From the NCBI GenBank assembly GCA_031283725.1, contig JAITBG010000192.1:1-36153 (forward strand): DNA of 36,153 nucleotides. Direction: 5' to 3'. This stretch comes from Treponema sp. (GTDB lineage: Bacteria > Spirochaetota > Spirochaetia > Treponematales > Breznakiellaceae). The notes below the pieces were generated by a model. The model saw only the letters and a program-made list of their open reading frames with translations. It was not told the DNA's origin and did no database searches. Made by a program: the position numbers and the translations under genes. Each line of letters opens with the position of its first letter. Position 1 is the first letter of the stretch. Shown one piece after another: positions 1-7,961 of this stretch.

Positions 1-107
1 CAGGACCCCATACCCCGTTCCCGTGCGTTCCCGAAAACCCAACAAGGGTCCATAGGGGGGTTCTTTTTTACGTTCTGTGATAGTATTATTCAATCCAGGA
101 GTATCTT

Positions 108-1304
108 ATGGAACAGACCCTCTCGTATGTATTGGTAACTCCCTATACCATCGCCAAAAGCAGAACCGGAGGCGTACTGTCCCGGCTTATTTCCCGGGCG
201 GAACTGGAACTGGTGGGCTGCCAAATGATAACTTTCAACGAAGCCTTTACCGGGGAATTCGCGGGCCACCTGCGTAAACAGAACCTGACCAACGACATCA
301 CCCTCCTGGCGGATTATGTGGAACAAAACCTGGGGCCTTCCGGCGGGAGGGAACACCGCAGCCTCCTGCTCCTGTTTCGGGGGGAGGACCCGTGCGGTAA
401 GCTTGCCGCCATTTGCGGGCACCTGTATCCGGAACACCGGGAAGTGGATGATGTTACCGGGGAAACCATTCGGGGTACCTATGCGGATCTCATCACGGAT
501 CCCAAGGACCCTAAAAAGGTTACCTACTTTGAGCCCGCGGTAATAACATCCCGGAACCAGGACTGGGCGGATAAGGATTTAGCCCTCTTTGCCCGTTTTT
601 TGAAGGGCAGGGAGAATATCGTCAATAATCTCCAGCACCCGGACCCTTCAAAGGTAGAACAGACTCTGGTCATCCTAAAGCCCGATAACTGGCAGTACGC
701 GTCCTCTAAACCGGGTATCATTATCGATATGTTTTCCCGGACCGGCCTGCGGATTGTGGGGATCAAAATACACCGTTTTTCCCTGGCCCAAACCCTGGAT
801 TTTTACGGCCCGGTGGAAGTGGCGCTGCGGGAAAAGCTGGCCCCCGTCTTCGGGAAAAAAGCCCGGGAGCTCCTTGAAACGGAATTTGGCATCGTCCTTG
901 ATGACCATATTGAAAAAGCCCTGAGCGATAGTTTTGGCGTCCGGTATTCGAGGGATCAATTTGATCAGATTATCGAGTTTATGTCCGGAACCCGGACGGG
1001 TAAGTGCCCGCCGGAAGAAATCAGCCAGCCCGGGACCGTCAAGTGCATGATTCTCCTTTACGAAGGGGAGAACGCGGTTAAAAAGATACGGGATGTCCTG
1101 GGGCCCACGGATCCCCTGAAAGCGCCGGGAGGAACGGTACGCCGGGAATTCGGCAGCAACGTGATGATCAACACCGCCCACGCGTCGGATTCCGCCGCCA
1201 GCGCGGAACGGGAAAAGGGCATAGTTAAGATAAACGAAAATTCCCTGGGTAGTATCATTGACGCCTATCTGGCGGTACGGAAGCAGGGAATCTACGGAGC
1301 ATAA
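108..1304 (+). CDS. Tandem nucleoside-diphosphate-kinase-like protein
   Basis: Two NDK-like modules lie in one 398-residue chain, whereas ordinary NDK is about 140-150 residues. Module 1 starts at YVLVTPYTIAKS (residue 7) and module 2 at EQTLVILKPDN (about 184). Module 2 keeps the lysine of the KPD motif (K191) and the phospho-acceptor histidine (H358 in NTAHASDSAASAERE). Between the two lies an insertion of about 50 residues after the FYG motif. In module 1 the equivalent stretch reads AVITSRN, so the histidine is missing and this half is probably not catalytic. The start is supported by an AGGAG a few bases upstream. The stop overlaps the lysS start (TAATG), so the two are probably co-translated. 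NDK normally balances NTP pools; whether this chain does so or is regulatory is open. The family is clear, the exact role is not. Confidence 0.8.
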   Translation: MEQTLSYVLVTPYTIAKSRTGGVLSRLISRAELELVGCQMITFNEAFTGEFAGHLRKQNLTNDITLLADYVEQNLGPSGGREHRSLLLLFRGEDPCGKLAAICGHLYPEHREVDDVTGETIRGTYADLITDPKDPKKVTYFEPAVITSRNQDWADKDLALFARFLKGRENIVNNLQHPDPSKVEQTLVILKPDNWQYASSKPGIIIDMFSRTGLRIVGIKIHRFSLAQTLDFYGPVEVALREKLAPVFGKKARELLETEFGIVLDDHIEKALSDSFGVRYSRDQFDQIIEFMSGTRTGKCPPEEISQPGTVKCMILLYEGENAVKKIRDVLGPTDPLKAPGGTVRREFGSNVMINTAHASDSAASAEREKGIVKINENSLGSIIDAYLAVRKQGIYGA

Positions 1305-2917
1305 TGAACACGAAAAACGAAAACCCCCATTCCGCCGCGGCTCACTGGGCTGATGAAACGGCGGCAAAGATACTACGGGAAAAGGGCGAAAAGGAACAGT
1401 ATACCTGCGCTTCGGGGATCACTCCCTCAGGGACGGTACACATCGGCAATTTCCGGGAGATAATTTCCGTGGATTTGGTAGCCCGGGCTTTGCGGGATCT
1501 GGGAAAAAAGGTGCGGTTCATTTATTCCTGGGACGATTACGATGTGTTCCGCAAGGTGCCCAAAAATATGCCTAAACAGGATGAGCTCCTCAAGTACCTC
1601 CGCTTCCCCATCACCATGGTACCCGATCCCTGGGACCGGGACGCAAGTTATGCCCGTCACCACGAGGTGGATGTGGAAACCATGCTGCCGGAAGTGGGTA
1701 TCCATCCCGAATACCTCTACCAAGCGGAACGGTACCGCGCTTCCCGCTATGCCGAAGGGATACGCAAGGCCCTGGAACACCGGGATATTCTTAAAGGCAT
1801 ACTGGATAAATTCCGGGACGAGGACCATAAGATACAGGGTGAATGGTGGCCCGTAAGCGTTTTCTGCGATACATGCAACAAGGACGATACGGACATAGAC
1901 GACTGGGACGGGGACTGGAACCTGAGCTACCACTGCAATTCCTGCGGCCACAGGAGCACTGTGGATATCCGCAGGGCGGCGGGGGTGAAGCTCGGCTGGC
2001 GGGTGGACTGGCCCATGCGCTGGGCCTACGAGCAGGTCGATTTTGAACCCGCCGGGAAGGACCACCACACTCAGGGGGGCTCCTTTGAAACGGGCCGTCA
2101 TGTATGTAAGGAAGTTTACGGTCATGACGCCCCGGTAAGCTTCCGCTACGACTTTATCGGCACCAAGGGTGTGGCCGGCAAAATGTCCAGTTCCTCCGGC
2201 CAGGTGATAAACCTCAAGGATGTGCTGCAGGTCTACACCCCCGAGCTAACCCGCTACCTCTTTGCGGGTACCCGGCCTAACACGGAATTTACCATCTCCT
2301 TCGATCTGGACGTGATAAAGATTTACGAGGACTATGACCGGCTGGAGCGTATCGCCTGGAAGGCCGAAGAAGCCAAGGATGAGATTGCCTACCGGAAAGC
2401 CCGCCGGATCTACGAGCTTTCCCAGGTGGATGCGGCCCCCGATATAATGCCCTACCAGATACCCTTCCGCCACCTCTGCAACCTCATACAGATCGCCGAC
2501 GGGAACATAGACCAGGCCCTGGCCGGCCTGGAAACCGGCGGCGGCCCCAAACCGGAGCAGATCCTAGGCCTCCAAGCCCGGGCGGAGCGGGCCAAGTATT
2601 GGGCGGAAAACTGCGCCCCCGAAGAGTTCCGGTTCCGGCTCCGGCCCGCGGGGGAAAAGGCGGCGCTCAGCGATACCGAATCCGCGGCCATACGGGACCT
2701 CCGGAACAGGGTTATTGCCGGTATTGAACAATACGCCGACGACAAGCCCTGCGCCGAAGCTATCTACAAAATCGCGGCGGACCACGGCATGGACGGCAAA
2801 GTCCTCTTCCGGGCGGCGTACCAGGCCCTGATCGGCAAAGACCAGGGGCCCAGGCTGGCGAACTTTCTGCGGTCTATTAACCGGGAGCGGTTGTTAGAGA
2901 TACTAAGCAATTACTAA
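1304..2917 (+). CDS. lysS: Lysyl-tRNA synthetase, class I
   Basis: This 537-residue enzyme charges tRNA-Lys with lysine in the cytoplasm. It is the class I form, unrelated to the class II LysRS of most bacteria and typical of archaea, spirochaetes and some alphaproteobacteria. The class I signatures are visible: HIGN at residues 46-49 and KMSSS at 293-297. A four-cysteine zinc-ribbon-like pair, CDTC and CNSC, lies at about 188-214. Length is normal for the family. The ATG overlaps the stop of the NDK-like gene by one base, which suggests translational coupling. The C-terminal part is the helical anticodon-binding region expected of this class. Identification is secure. Confidence 0.96.
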   Translation: MNTKNENPHSAAAHWADETAAKILREKGEKEQYTCASGITPSGTVHIGNFREIISVDLVARALRDLGKKVRFIYSWDDYDVFRKVPKNMPKQDELLKYLRFPITMVPDPWDRDASYARHHEVDVETMLPEVGIHPEYLYQAERYRASRYAEGIRKALEHRDILKGILDKFRDEDHKIQGEWWPVSVFCDTCNKDDTDIDDWDGDWNLSYHCNSCGHRSTVDIRRAAGVKLGWRVDWPMRWAYEQVDFEPAGKDHHTQGGSFETGRHVCKEVYGHDAPVSFRYDFIGTKGVAGKMSSSSGQVINLKDVLQVYTPELTRYLFAGTRPNTEFTISFDLDVIKIYEDYDRLERIAWKAEEAKDEIAYRKARRIYELSQVDAAPDIMPYQIPFRHLCNLIQIADGNIDQALAGLETGGGPKPEQILGLQARAERAKYWAENCAPEEFRFRLRPAGEKAALSDTESAAIRDLRNRVIAGIEQYADDKPCAEAIYKIAADHGMDGKVLFRAAYQALIGKDQGPRLANFLRSINRERLLEILSNY

Positions 2918-2927
2918 AGGAGTTTAT

Positions 2928-3788
2928 GTGAAAACAAATATTCTCGGCGGGATTATTCTTAGCGCCATGACGGTAAACAGTTTTGCTGCGGACAAACCGT
3001 ATTTTAGTTATCCGGTGGGACGGATCGAAGTACATATGCTGGTGGAAACCCAGGGTCCCGGGAACCCTTCCATTCTGATAAACCCCGACCGGGCGGCGAT
3101 TGATCGGTATATCCCCGGGGGGACCTATACTTCGGCGGTCAACACCTTTCTTATTAAGACCCCGGACCGGATCATCGTGGTGGATACCGGCTTTGGCGGC
3201 GCCATCTTTAGTTCCATGAAAGCCCTGGGCTTTGATCCCGCACAGGTGGACGCGGTACTCATCACCCACATGCACGGGGACCATATCAACGGCCTTCAGA
3301 AAGACGGGCAAGCCCTGTTCCCCAAAGCACGGGTGTACCTGGCCCAACAGGAAAAAGATTTCTGGATTAAACCCGGCGCTTCTACGGCGGGTAATTCCGC
3401 CGCCGCGGCCCTGGCCCCTTACGGAAACCGGGTGGAGACTTTCCGCCCCGGCGAACTGGGGACCGTTATCGCCGATCTGATCCCGGGGATAAAACCCATC
3501 GCCGCCTTTGGCCACACGCCGGGCCATACCGCGTTTATGGTGGAGTCCGAAGGCAAGAAGCTCCTCATCTGGGGCGACTTAATGCACGTCCAGCTCATCC
3601 AGTTTCCCGTGCCGGGCCAGTCCGTGAGCTTCGACACGGAACCTGTGGCTGCCGCGGCAATCCGCCGGCAGATACTGGAATACGCCGCTCAAAACAAAAT
3701 CCCCATCGCGGGGATGCATCTGGTGTATCCCGCCATAGGAACCGTCGCGGCGGATGGGAGCGGGTACCGTTTTACCCCGGCGGAGTAG
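2928..3788 (+). CDS. Exported metallo-beta-lactamase-fold hydrolase
   Basis: A 286-residue protein with an N-terminal signal peptide (MKTNILGGIILSAMTVNSFAA, cleavage near residue 21), so it probably acts in the periplasm. The metal site of the MBL superfamily is complete: H114, H116, D118 and H119 in THMHGDH, H200 in HTPGH, and D217 in GDLMH. Substrate is not predictable; relatives include lactonases, glyoxalase-II-like enzymes and others. The start is GTG at 2928, because the ATG two bases earlier runs straight into TGA; AAAGGAG lies just upstream. It follows lysS by 10 bases and probably shares its transcript. Its end overlaps the end of parB, on the other strand, by 17 bases. Confidence 0.88.
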   Translation: MKTNILGGIILSAMTVNSFAADKPYFSYPVGRIEVHMLVETQGPGNPSILINPDRAAIDRYIPGGTYTSAVNTFLIKTPDRIIVVDTGFGGAIFSSMKALGFDPAQVDAVLITHMHGDHINGLQKDGQALFPKARVYLAQQEKDFWIKPGASTAGNSAAAALAPYGNRVETFRPGELGTVIADLIPGIKPIAAFGHTPGHTAFMVESEGKKLLIWGDLMHVQLIQFPVPGQSVSFDTEPVAAAAIRRQILEYAAQNKIPIAGMHLVYPAIGTVAADGSGYRFTPAE

Positions 3789-4692
3789 GCTGCCCCAGTA
3801 TCTCCAGCAGCCTATCCAAATCTTCCATTGAGTAATACTCAATACTGATGCTGCCCTTTTTCATGTCCCCGTGGATAGCTACCTTGGTTCCCAGGCGCTC
3901 CCTGAAACGGTCTTCCATGGAGACCAGTTCGGGGTCCAGCTTGGCCGCCGGCGGTTTAGCTTTGACCGTTTCCGGCTTCGGGCTGTTCAGGGCCGCCGCC
4001 CGGGTCTCCGCTTCCCGCACCGAAAGCCCCTGCCGGATGATTTCCCCCAGGAGCCGCTCCTGGGCCGCCTCGCTGTTTACCGCAAGGATTGCACGGCCGT
4101 GGCCGGAGCTGAGCTCACCCCGTTCAAGGCAGTCCCGGACCGCTCCGGGCAGCTTGAGGAGCCGCAGGGCATTGGCTACGGTGGAACGGTTCTTCCCGAC
4201 TTTGGCCGCCACTTCATCCTGGGAAAGCCCGGCGAGCGCCATAAGCTCCCTGTAGGCGGCGGCTTCTTCTATGGGGTTAAGGTCTGAGCGCTGGACGTTT
4301 TCAATAAGCGCTACTTCCAGGCGTTTCTCGTCGGAATAGTTTCGTATAAGGACCGGGACTTCCGTAAGCCCGGCCAGGCGGGCTGCCCGGCTGCGTCGTT
4401 CACCGGCAACGATAATCCAGGTCCCGTCCCCGGCGTCCTCCACAATCAGGGGCTGGATGATCCCCTGCTCTCTGATAGAATCCGCCAGTTCCTTGAGGCT
4501 CTCCTCATCAAAATGTTTGCGGGGCTGGCCGGGGTTGGCCGTGAGCTTTTCCAGAGGAATCATCAATACTTGAGAGTCTGTCTTCGTTCCCGCAACGGTA
4601 CCGCCCGGCACGCCGCCCAGCCCTATGGGCAGATCGTCATCTTCCGGAAGCAGGGCGTCCAGGCCTTTACCCAGGCGGTTCTTAGGCCCCAC
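3772..4692 (-). CDS. parB: Chromosome-partitioning protein ParB
   Basis: A 306-residue ParB/Spo0J-family protein that binds parS and spreads as a CTP-dependent clamp. Visible in order: basic N-terminus (KNRLGKGLDALL) typical of the ParA-contacting end, the ParB/Srx nucleotide fold with GERRSRAARLAG (CTP-binding motif) and ENVQRSDLNPIEEA, then the helix-turn-helix LSQDEVAAKVGKNRSTVANALRLLKLP, and a C-terminal dimer domain ending in YYSMEDLDRLLEIL. The start is GTG, placed 7 bases after a strong GAGGAGGT within the end of parA; the two genes overlap by 11 bases. I saw no parS consensus (TGTTNCACGTGNAACA) in the window. Confidence 0.95.
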   Translation of the reverse strand: MGPKNRLGKGLDALLPEDDDLPIGLGGVPGGTVAGTKTDSQVLMIPLEKLTANPGQPRKHFDEESLKELADSIREQGIIQPLIVEDAGDGTWIIVAGERRSRAARLAGLTEVPVLIRNYSDEKRLEVALIENVQRSDLNPIEEAAAYRELMALAGLSQDEVAAKVGKNRSTVANALRLLKLPGAVRDCLERGELSSGHGRAILAVNSEAAQERLLGEIIRQGLSVREAETRAAALNSPKPETVKAKPPAAKLDPELVSMEDRFRERLGTKVAIHGDMKKGSISIEYYSMEDLDRLLEILGQPTPPG

Positions 4693-5440
4693 GGCGGACT
4701 ACCTCCTCGGCAAGGCTCTTGTAGGCTCTGCCGCCGGAACTCTGGGGGTCGTAGCGGGAAATTGGCTGGCCGTGGGATGGAGCCTCGGAAAGCCGGACGT
4801 TACGGGGGACTATGGTTGTAAAAACCTTCTGCTTAAAATAGGCGCTCACCTGGCTTACCACCTCCTGGGCTAATCGGGTCCGTGAATCATACATGGTAAA
4901 GAAGAGCCCCCCTATTTCTAAGCTGGGGTTAAGTCTCTTCTGTATCCGCTTAATGGTCTGGAGCAACAGGCTAAGCCCCTCCAGAGCGAAGTATTCGCAC
5001 TGCATGGGGATCAGTACCGCATCGGCGGAAACCAGGCCGTTTATGGTGAGCACCCCCAAAGAAGGGGGACAGTCGATCAGGATAAAATCATAGCTGTTCC
5101 GGACCGGTTCCAGGGCTCTTTTCAGGAAGTAATCACGATCATCCTGCTCGATAAGTTCCACCGCGGCGCCGGAAAGATCAATGCTGGCGGGGATCACCGA
5201 AAGGTTGGGAATCTCCGTGGACCGGATAACTTCGTTAACGGAGACGGTACCGGAAATAAGCTCGTACACCCCGGGTTTGACCGAGGCGGCTCCCACACCG
5301 CTGGTAAGGTTCGCCTGGGAATCAAAATCCACCAAGAGCACCGACTTCCCCGCTTCCGCAAGATAGGCCCCGAGACTGATGGCGGAGGTGGTTTTTCCAA
5401 CCCCTCCTTTTTGGTTTACAAAAACATATACTCTACCCAT
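4682..5440 (-). CDS. parA: Chromosome-partitioning ATPase ParA (Soj)
   Basis: A 252-residue deviant-Walker ATPase that partners ParB in origin segregation. The N-terminus reads FVNQKGGVGKTT (Walker A with the signature lysine K11), then LLVDFDSQANLT (A') and FILIDCPPSLGVLT (Walker B), followed by the IPMQCEYFALEGLSLL segment common in Soj-type proteins. There is no N-terminal DNA-binding extension, so it is the small chromosomal type. It is the first gene of parAB and is transcribed away from the Cof-type phosphatase gene across a 91-base AT-rich spacer. Unlike in many bacteria the pair is not beside gidAB or an obvious origin here. Confidence 0.95.
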   Translation of the reverse strand: MGRVYVFVNQKGGVGKTTSAISLGAYLAEAGKSVLLVDFDSQANLTSGVGAASVKPGVYELISGTVSVNEVIRSTEIPNLSVIPASIDLSGAAVELIEQDDRDYFLKRALEPVRNSYDFILIDCPPSLGVLTINGLVSADAVLIPMQCEYFALEGLSLLLQTIKRIQKRLNPSLEIGGLFFTMYDSRTRLAQEVVSQVSAYFKQKVFTTIVPRNVRLSEAPSHGQPISRYDPQSSGGRAYKSLAEEVVRRGA

Positions 5441-5531
5441 TTTTCCAACCAGCGCTTACAAAACTAGTATATTCTATATTATTATGTTATGCTTATTCAA
5501 TGCTGCTCAACGGAAGAACATAGGAGTATAA

Positions 5532-6371
5532 ATGACATTCATACAAATGCTTGCCATTGATCTAGATGATACCCTTTTACGGTCGGATCTGACTATTTCC
5601 TTTCGTACCAGGAACGCTATACGAAAAGCGGAGACTCTGGGATGCGTGGTGGTCCTGGCTTCGGGTCGTGTTCTCTCGGCTATGGAACACTTTGCCCGGC
5701 TTTTGGGGCTCCACAAACGGCCCGGGTATCTGATCTGCAATAACGGCACCATGATCCAGGAAAGCCATACGGGGAAACTCATTTATGAAGCCAAAATTCC
5801 CGCGAAGGTTGCCCTGGTGGCCTACGATCTGGCGGCGGCGGAGGGTTTTCCGGTGCAGCTTTACGAAGATGATATAATGTATATCTCCCGGCCCAATGAA
5901 TTTGCCGATTATGACCAAAAATTGACCGGGCTTAGGCAGGTGGTGGTGGAGAATTTTCGGGCTATGGTGGGCAACGGCTGCTATAAACTGATAATCCCCG
6001 GGGATCCTATGATCCTGAAGCCCCTGGAAAATATCTTGAAAACCTATATAGGCGACGAATTGACGATATTTGCCAGCAAACCCTACTTTCTGGAGATACT
6101 TCCCCACAATGTTGATAAGGGGACAAGCCTGGCAAAAGTGGCGGAAGTCCTGGGCATCCCCCGGAGTTCGGTACTTGCTATCGGCGACTCCATGAACGAC
6201 GAGACCATGCTGCGTTGGGCCGGCATCGGGGTAGCCATGGCTAACGGCGATGACCGGATCAAGGGTATGGCCGCCATGATTACCGATAAAACCAACGATG
6301 ATGACGGCGTGGCGGACCTGATCGAGCGGTACATTCTGGGAAAAGAAACCCTTCCAAACCCCGCCGGATAA
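5532..6371 (+). CDS. Cof-type HAD-superfamily phosphatase
   Basis: A 279-residue cytoplasmic HAD hydrolase of the Cof/YidA group, which dephosphorylates small phosphorylated metabolites such as sugar phosphates. The nucleophile motif is AIDLDDTLL (D10, D12), motif II is ASGR, the lysine is in DKGTSLAKVAEVLGIP, and the Mg-binding motif is IGDSMNDETML. The large middle region is the C2-type cap, which sets substrate choice. AGGAG lies 5 bases before the ATG. It diverges from parA and sits 71 bases upstream of rlpA. The exact substrate cannot be told from sequence; the family call is firm. Confidence 0.92.
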   Translation: MTFIQMLAIDLDDTLLRSDLTISFRTRNAIRKAETLGCVVVLASGRVLSAMEHFARLLGLHKRPGYLICNNGTMIQESHTGKLIYEAKIPAKVALVAYDLAAAEGFPVQLYEDDIMYISRPNEFADYDQKLTGLRQVVVENFRAMVGNGCYKLIIPGDPMILKPLENILKTYIGDELTIFASKPYFLEILPHNVDKGTSLAKVAEVLGIPRSSVLAIGDSMNDETMLRWAGIGVAMANGDDRIKGMAAMITDKTNDDDGVADLIERYILGKETLPNPAG

Positions 6372-6407
6372 TCCCTCCGGGTACCGATAGGTTAAAATAA
6401 TAATCTA

Positions 6408-6436
6408 TTAGCATTCCGGCATACTCTGCCGATAAT
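6408..6436 (+). promoter_or_regulatory. Candidate sigma-70 promoter of rlpA, close to the start codon
   Basis: TTAGCA (6408-6413), a 17-base spacer and GATAAT (6431-6436). Only 6 bases separate the -10 from the ATG of rlpA, so transcription would begin at or next to the start codon. No Shine-Dalgarno is visible, which fits a leaderless or nearly leaderless message. Predicted by eye only. Confidence 0.4.
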
Positions 6437-6442
6437 CAGATT

Positions 6443-7351
6443 ATGAAACAGTTAAACCGGATTTTTGTAGTATTCTTTATTTTGGCCGCGTTTTGTACGC
6501 TCCAAGCCCAGGATATCACTGATTTGACCGTAGACCCCTTCCGCGGGGCCGATGGTTATGCCGGAAATACCAACCTTTCCGGCATCGGCGATTACGATTT
6601 AAGCGTTACTTCCACCGGGACCACTCCGGCGGGTATTCCCCCGGAATCTGTTCCGGCGCCTCAAAGCGGTCTCGGGAGCGCTGCCTTCCGCCAGGAAGGT
6701 ATTGCCTCCTGGTACGGTACGGAGTTCGAGGGTCATCCCACCGCATCGGGGGAACTTTTCAACCCGGCCCAGTTGACCGCCGCCCACCCTAGTCTACCTT
6801 TCGGTACCATGCTGAAGGTAACAAATGTCCAGAATAACCGTCAGGTTACCGTCCGGGTTAACGATAGGGGACCCTTTGTAAACACCCGGATCATCGATGT
6901 TTCCCGGGCGGCTGCGGAAGTTCTGGATATACTCGGTACCGGAACCGCCCCGGTGGTTGTGGAGCTGGCCGAAGAAGCGGCTATAGCCACTCCCCCCCAG
7001 GCATCGCCCATATTACCCGAACCATGGATAGCCCCGATTCCCGCCCCTGCCCAACCCTCTGTGGCGGTACAACCATCGGCGGCGGACCCCAGTGCCGCGG
7101 TGGTAAAACCGGGGATTCCCCCCTTTGGGACGAACAAACGGTACCGTGTCCAAGTAGGAGCCTATAAGGTTACTAGGAACGCCGTGGACACCTTTGACCG
7201 CATAAAAAGCCTGGGTATCGAGCCATCCTATGAACGGCATGAAAATTTTTACCGGGTAGTAATCGCCGGTATACGGGCAGAGGACATTCAAACCCTGGCA
7301 GGAAGGCTCGGTTCGGCGGGATTTAGTGAAATTCTCGTTCGGGAAGAATAA
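6443..7351 (+). CDS. rlpA: RlpA-type septal lytic transglycosylase with SPOR domain
   Basis: A 302-residue exported protein. It has a signal sequence (residues 1 to about 22, ending CTLQAQ), a low-complexity linker, a double-psi beta-barrel RlpA domain (about 86-172, EGIASWYGTEFEGHPTASGE through AAHPSLPFGT and NDRGPF, which carry the conserved His and Asp), a Pro/Ala-rich linker, and a C-terminal SPOR domain (about 230-302, YRVQVGAYK) that binds glycan stripped of stem peptides at division sites. RlpA proteins trim such glycans in some bacteria. LAAFC is not a classical lipobox, but spirochaete lipoboxes are loose, so it may be secreted or lipid-anchored. There is no Shine-Dalgarno upstream. 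Confidence 0.88.
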   Translation: MKQLNRIFVVFFILAAFCTLQAQDITDLTVDPFRGADGYAGNTNLSGIGDYDLSVTSTGTTPAGIPPESVPAPQSGLGSAAFRQEGIASWYGTEFEGHPTASGELFNPAQLTAAHPSLPFGTMLKVTNVQNNRQVTVRVNDRGPFVNTRIIDVSRAAAEVLDILGTGTAPVVVELAEEAAIATPPQASPILPEPWIAPIPAPAQPSVAVQPSAADPSAAVVKPGIPPFGTNKRYRVQVGAYKVTRNAVDTFDRIKSLGIEPSYERHENFYRVVIAGIRAEDIQTLAGRLGSAGFSEILVREE

Positions 7352-7355
7352 TTTC

Positions 7356-7385
7356 TTGACCCTAACTATGAATTTTTTGTATATT
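7356..7385 (+). promoter_or_regulatory. Promoter of groES
   Basis: TTGACC (7356-7361), an 18-base spacer and TATATT (7380-7385), followed about 50 bases later by the groES start. It lies directly after the rlpA stop, so groES has its own promoter. A weak ATTAG/CTAAT inverted repeat lies at the predicted transcript start (7392-7419). Confidence 0.6.
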
Positions 7386-7434
7386 CTATTTATTAGAACA
7401 CTTTATACTTATCACTAATTGAATGGAGGACCAT

Positions 7435-7701
7435 ATGAAAGTAAAACCCTTGGCCGACAGGGTCATGGTTAAGCTGGAAAAGAACGAAGCAAAAACCGCC
7501 GGAGGGATTATCATTCCCGATACCGCCCAGGAAAAGACCCAGACCGGGGCTGTGGTAGCAGTGGGGGATGACAAAGAGGTGATCAAGGTTAAGGTTGGGG
7601 ATAAGGTCATGTATGACAAGTACGCCGGAACCCAGGTCAAGATCGACGGAACCGAACACCTTATCCTTAAAATGGCCGATATTATCGCCGTCATTGAATA
7701 A
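7435..7701 (+). CDS. groES: Co-chaperonin GroES (Cpn10)
   Basis: An 88-residue Cpn10, the normal family length. It caps GroEL in ATP-driven protein folding. The N-terminus VKPLADRVMVKLEKNEAKTAGGIIIPDTAQEK includes the mobile loop that contacts GroEL, and the end LILKMADIIAVIE is the usual closing beta strand. I chose ATG 7435 over the track start at 7423, because GGAGGA (7425-7430) sits 4 bases before it and the earlier ATG overlaps that site. groEL does not follow, which is unusual for most bacteria; the gene has its own promoter and terminator and so is monocistronic. Confidence 0.97.
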   Translation: MKVKPLADRVMVKLEKNEAKTAGGIIIPDTAQEKTQTGAVVAVGDDKEVIKVKVGDKVMYDKYAGTQVKIDGTEHLILKMADIIAVIE

Positions 7702-7734
7702 GCGGTTCTTCGTTTACTGCAAAATCTATCGGAA

Positions 7735-7762
7735 AGCCCGGTGTGCAAAGCCGGGTTTTTTT
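7735..7762 (+). terminator. Rho-independent terminator after groES
   Basis: CCCGG (7737-7741) and CCGGG (7751-7755) form a stem, extended by a G-T and an A-T pair, with a 9-base loop and a run of seven T. It closes the groES transcript. The stretch from here to 7961 shows nothing I can name. Confidence 0.8.
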
Positions 7763-7961
7763 ATTTCCCGATGGTACGCAATGAATCCGGGGTTGTCCAA
7801 GAAGGTTTTCTAGAGGCCCTTTGCTTTTGCCGAGGAAGTAGAGATTTTTTGAAATACTAGAGTCGTAGATGGGAATAGGCGCCTTATTTTAGCCGTTTAT
7901 CCAGTACACATCCGCTTTATATCGTACCCGAGGTAATAATCCCCACTCGGTGTAAACCCCG

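Noticed and set aside
675-1367. 230-residue ORF antisense to the NDK-like gene
   Set aside because: Shadow frame with no domain and no start signal.
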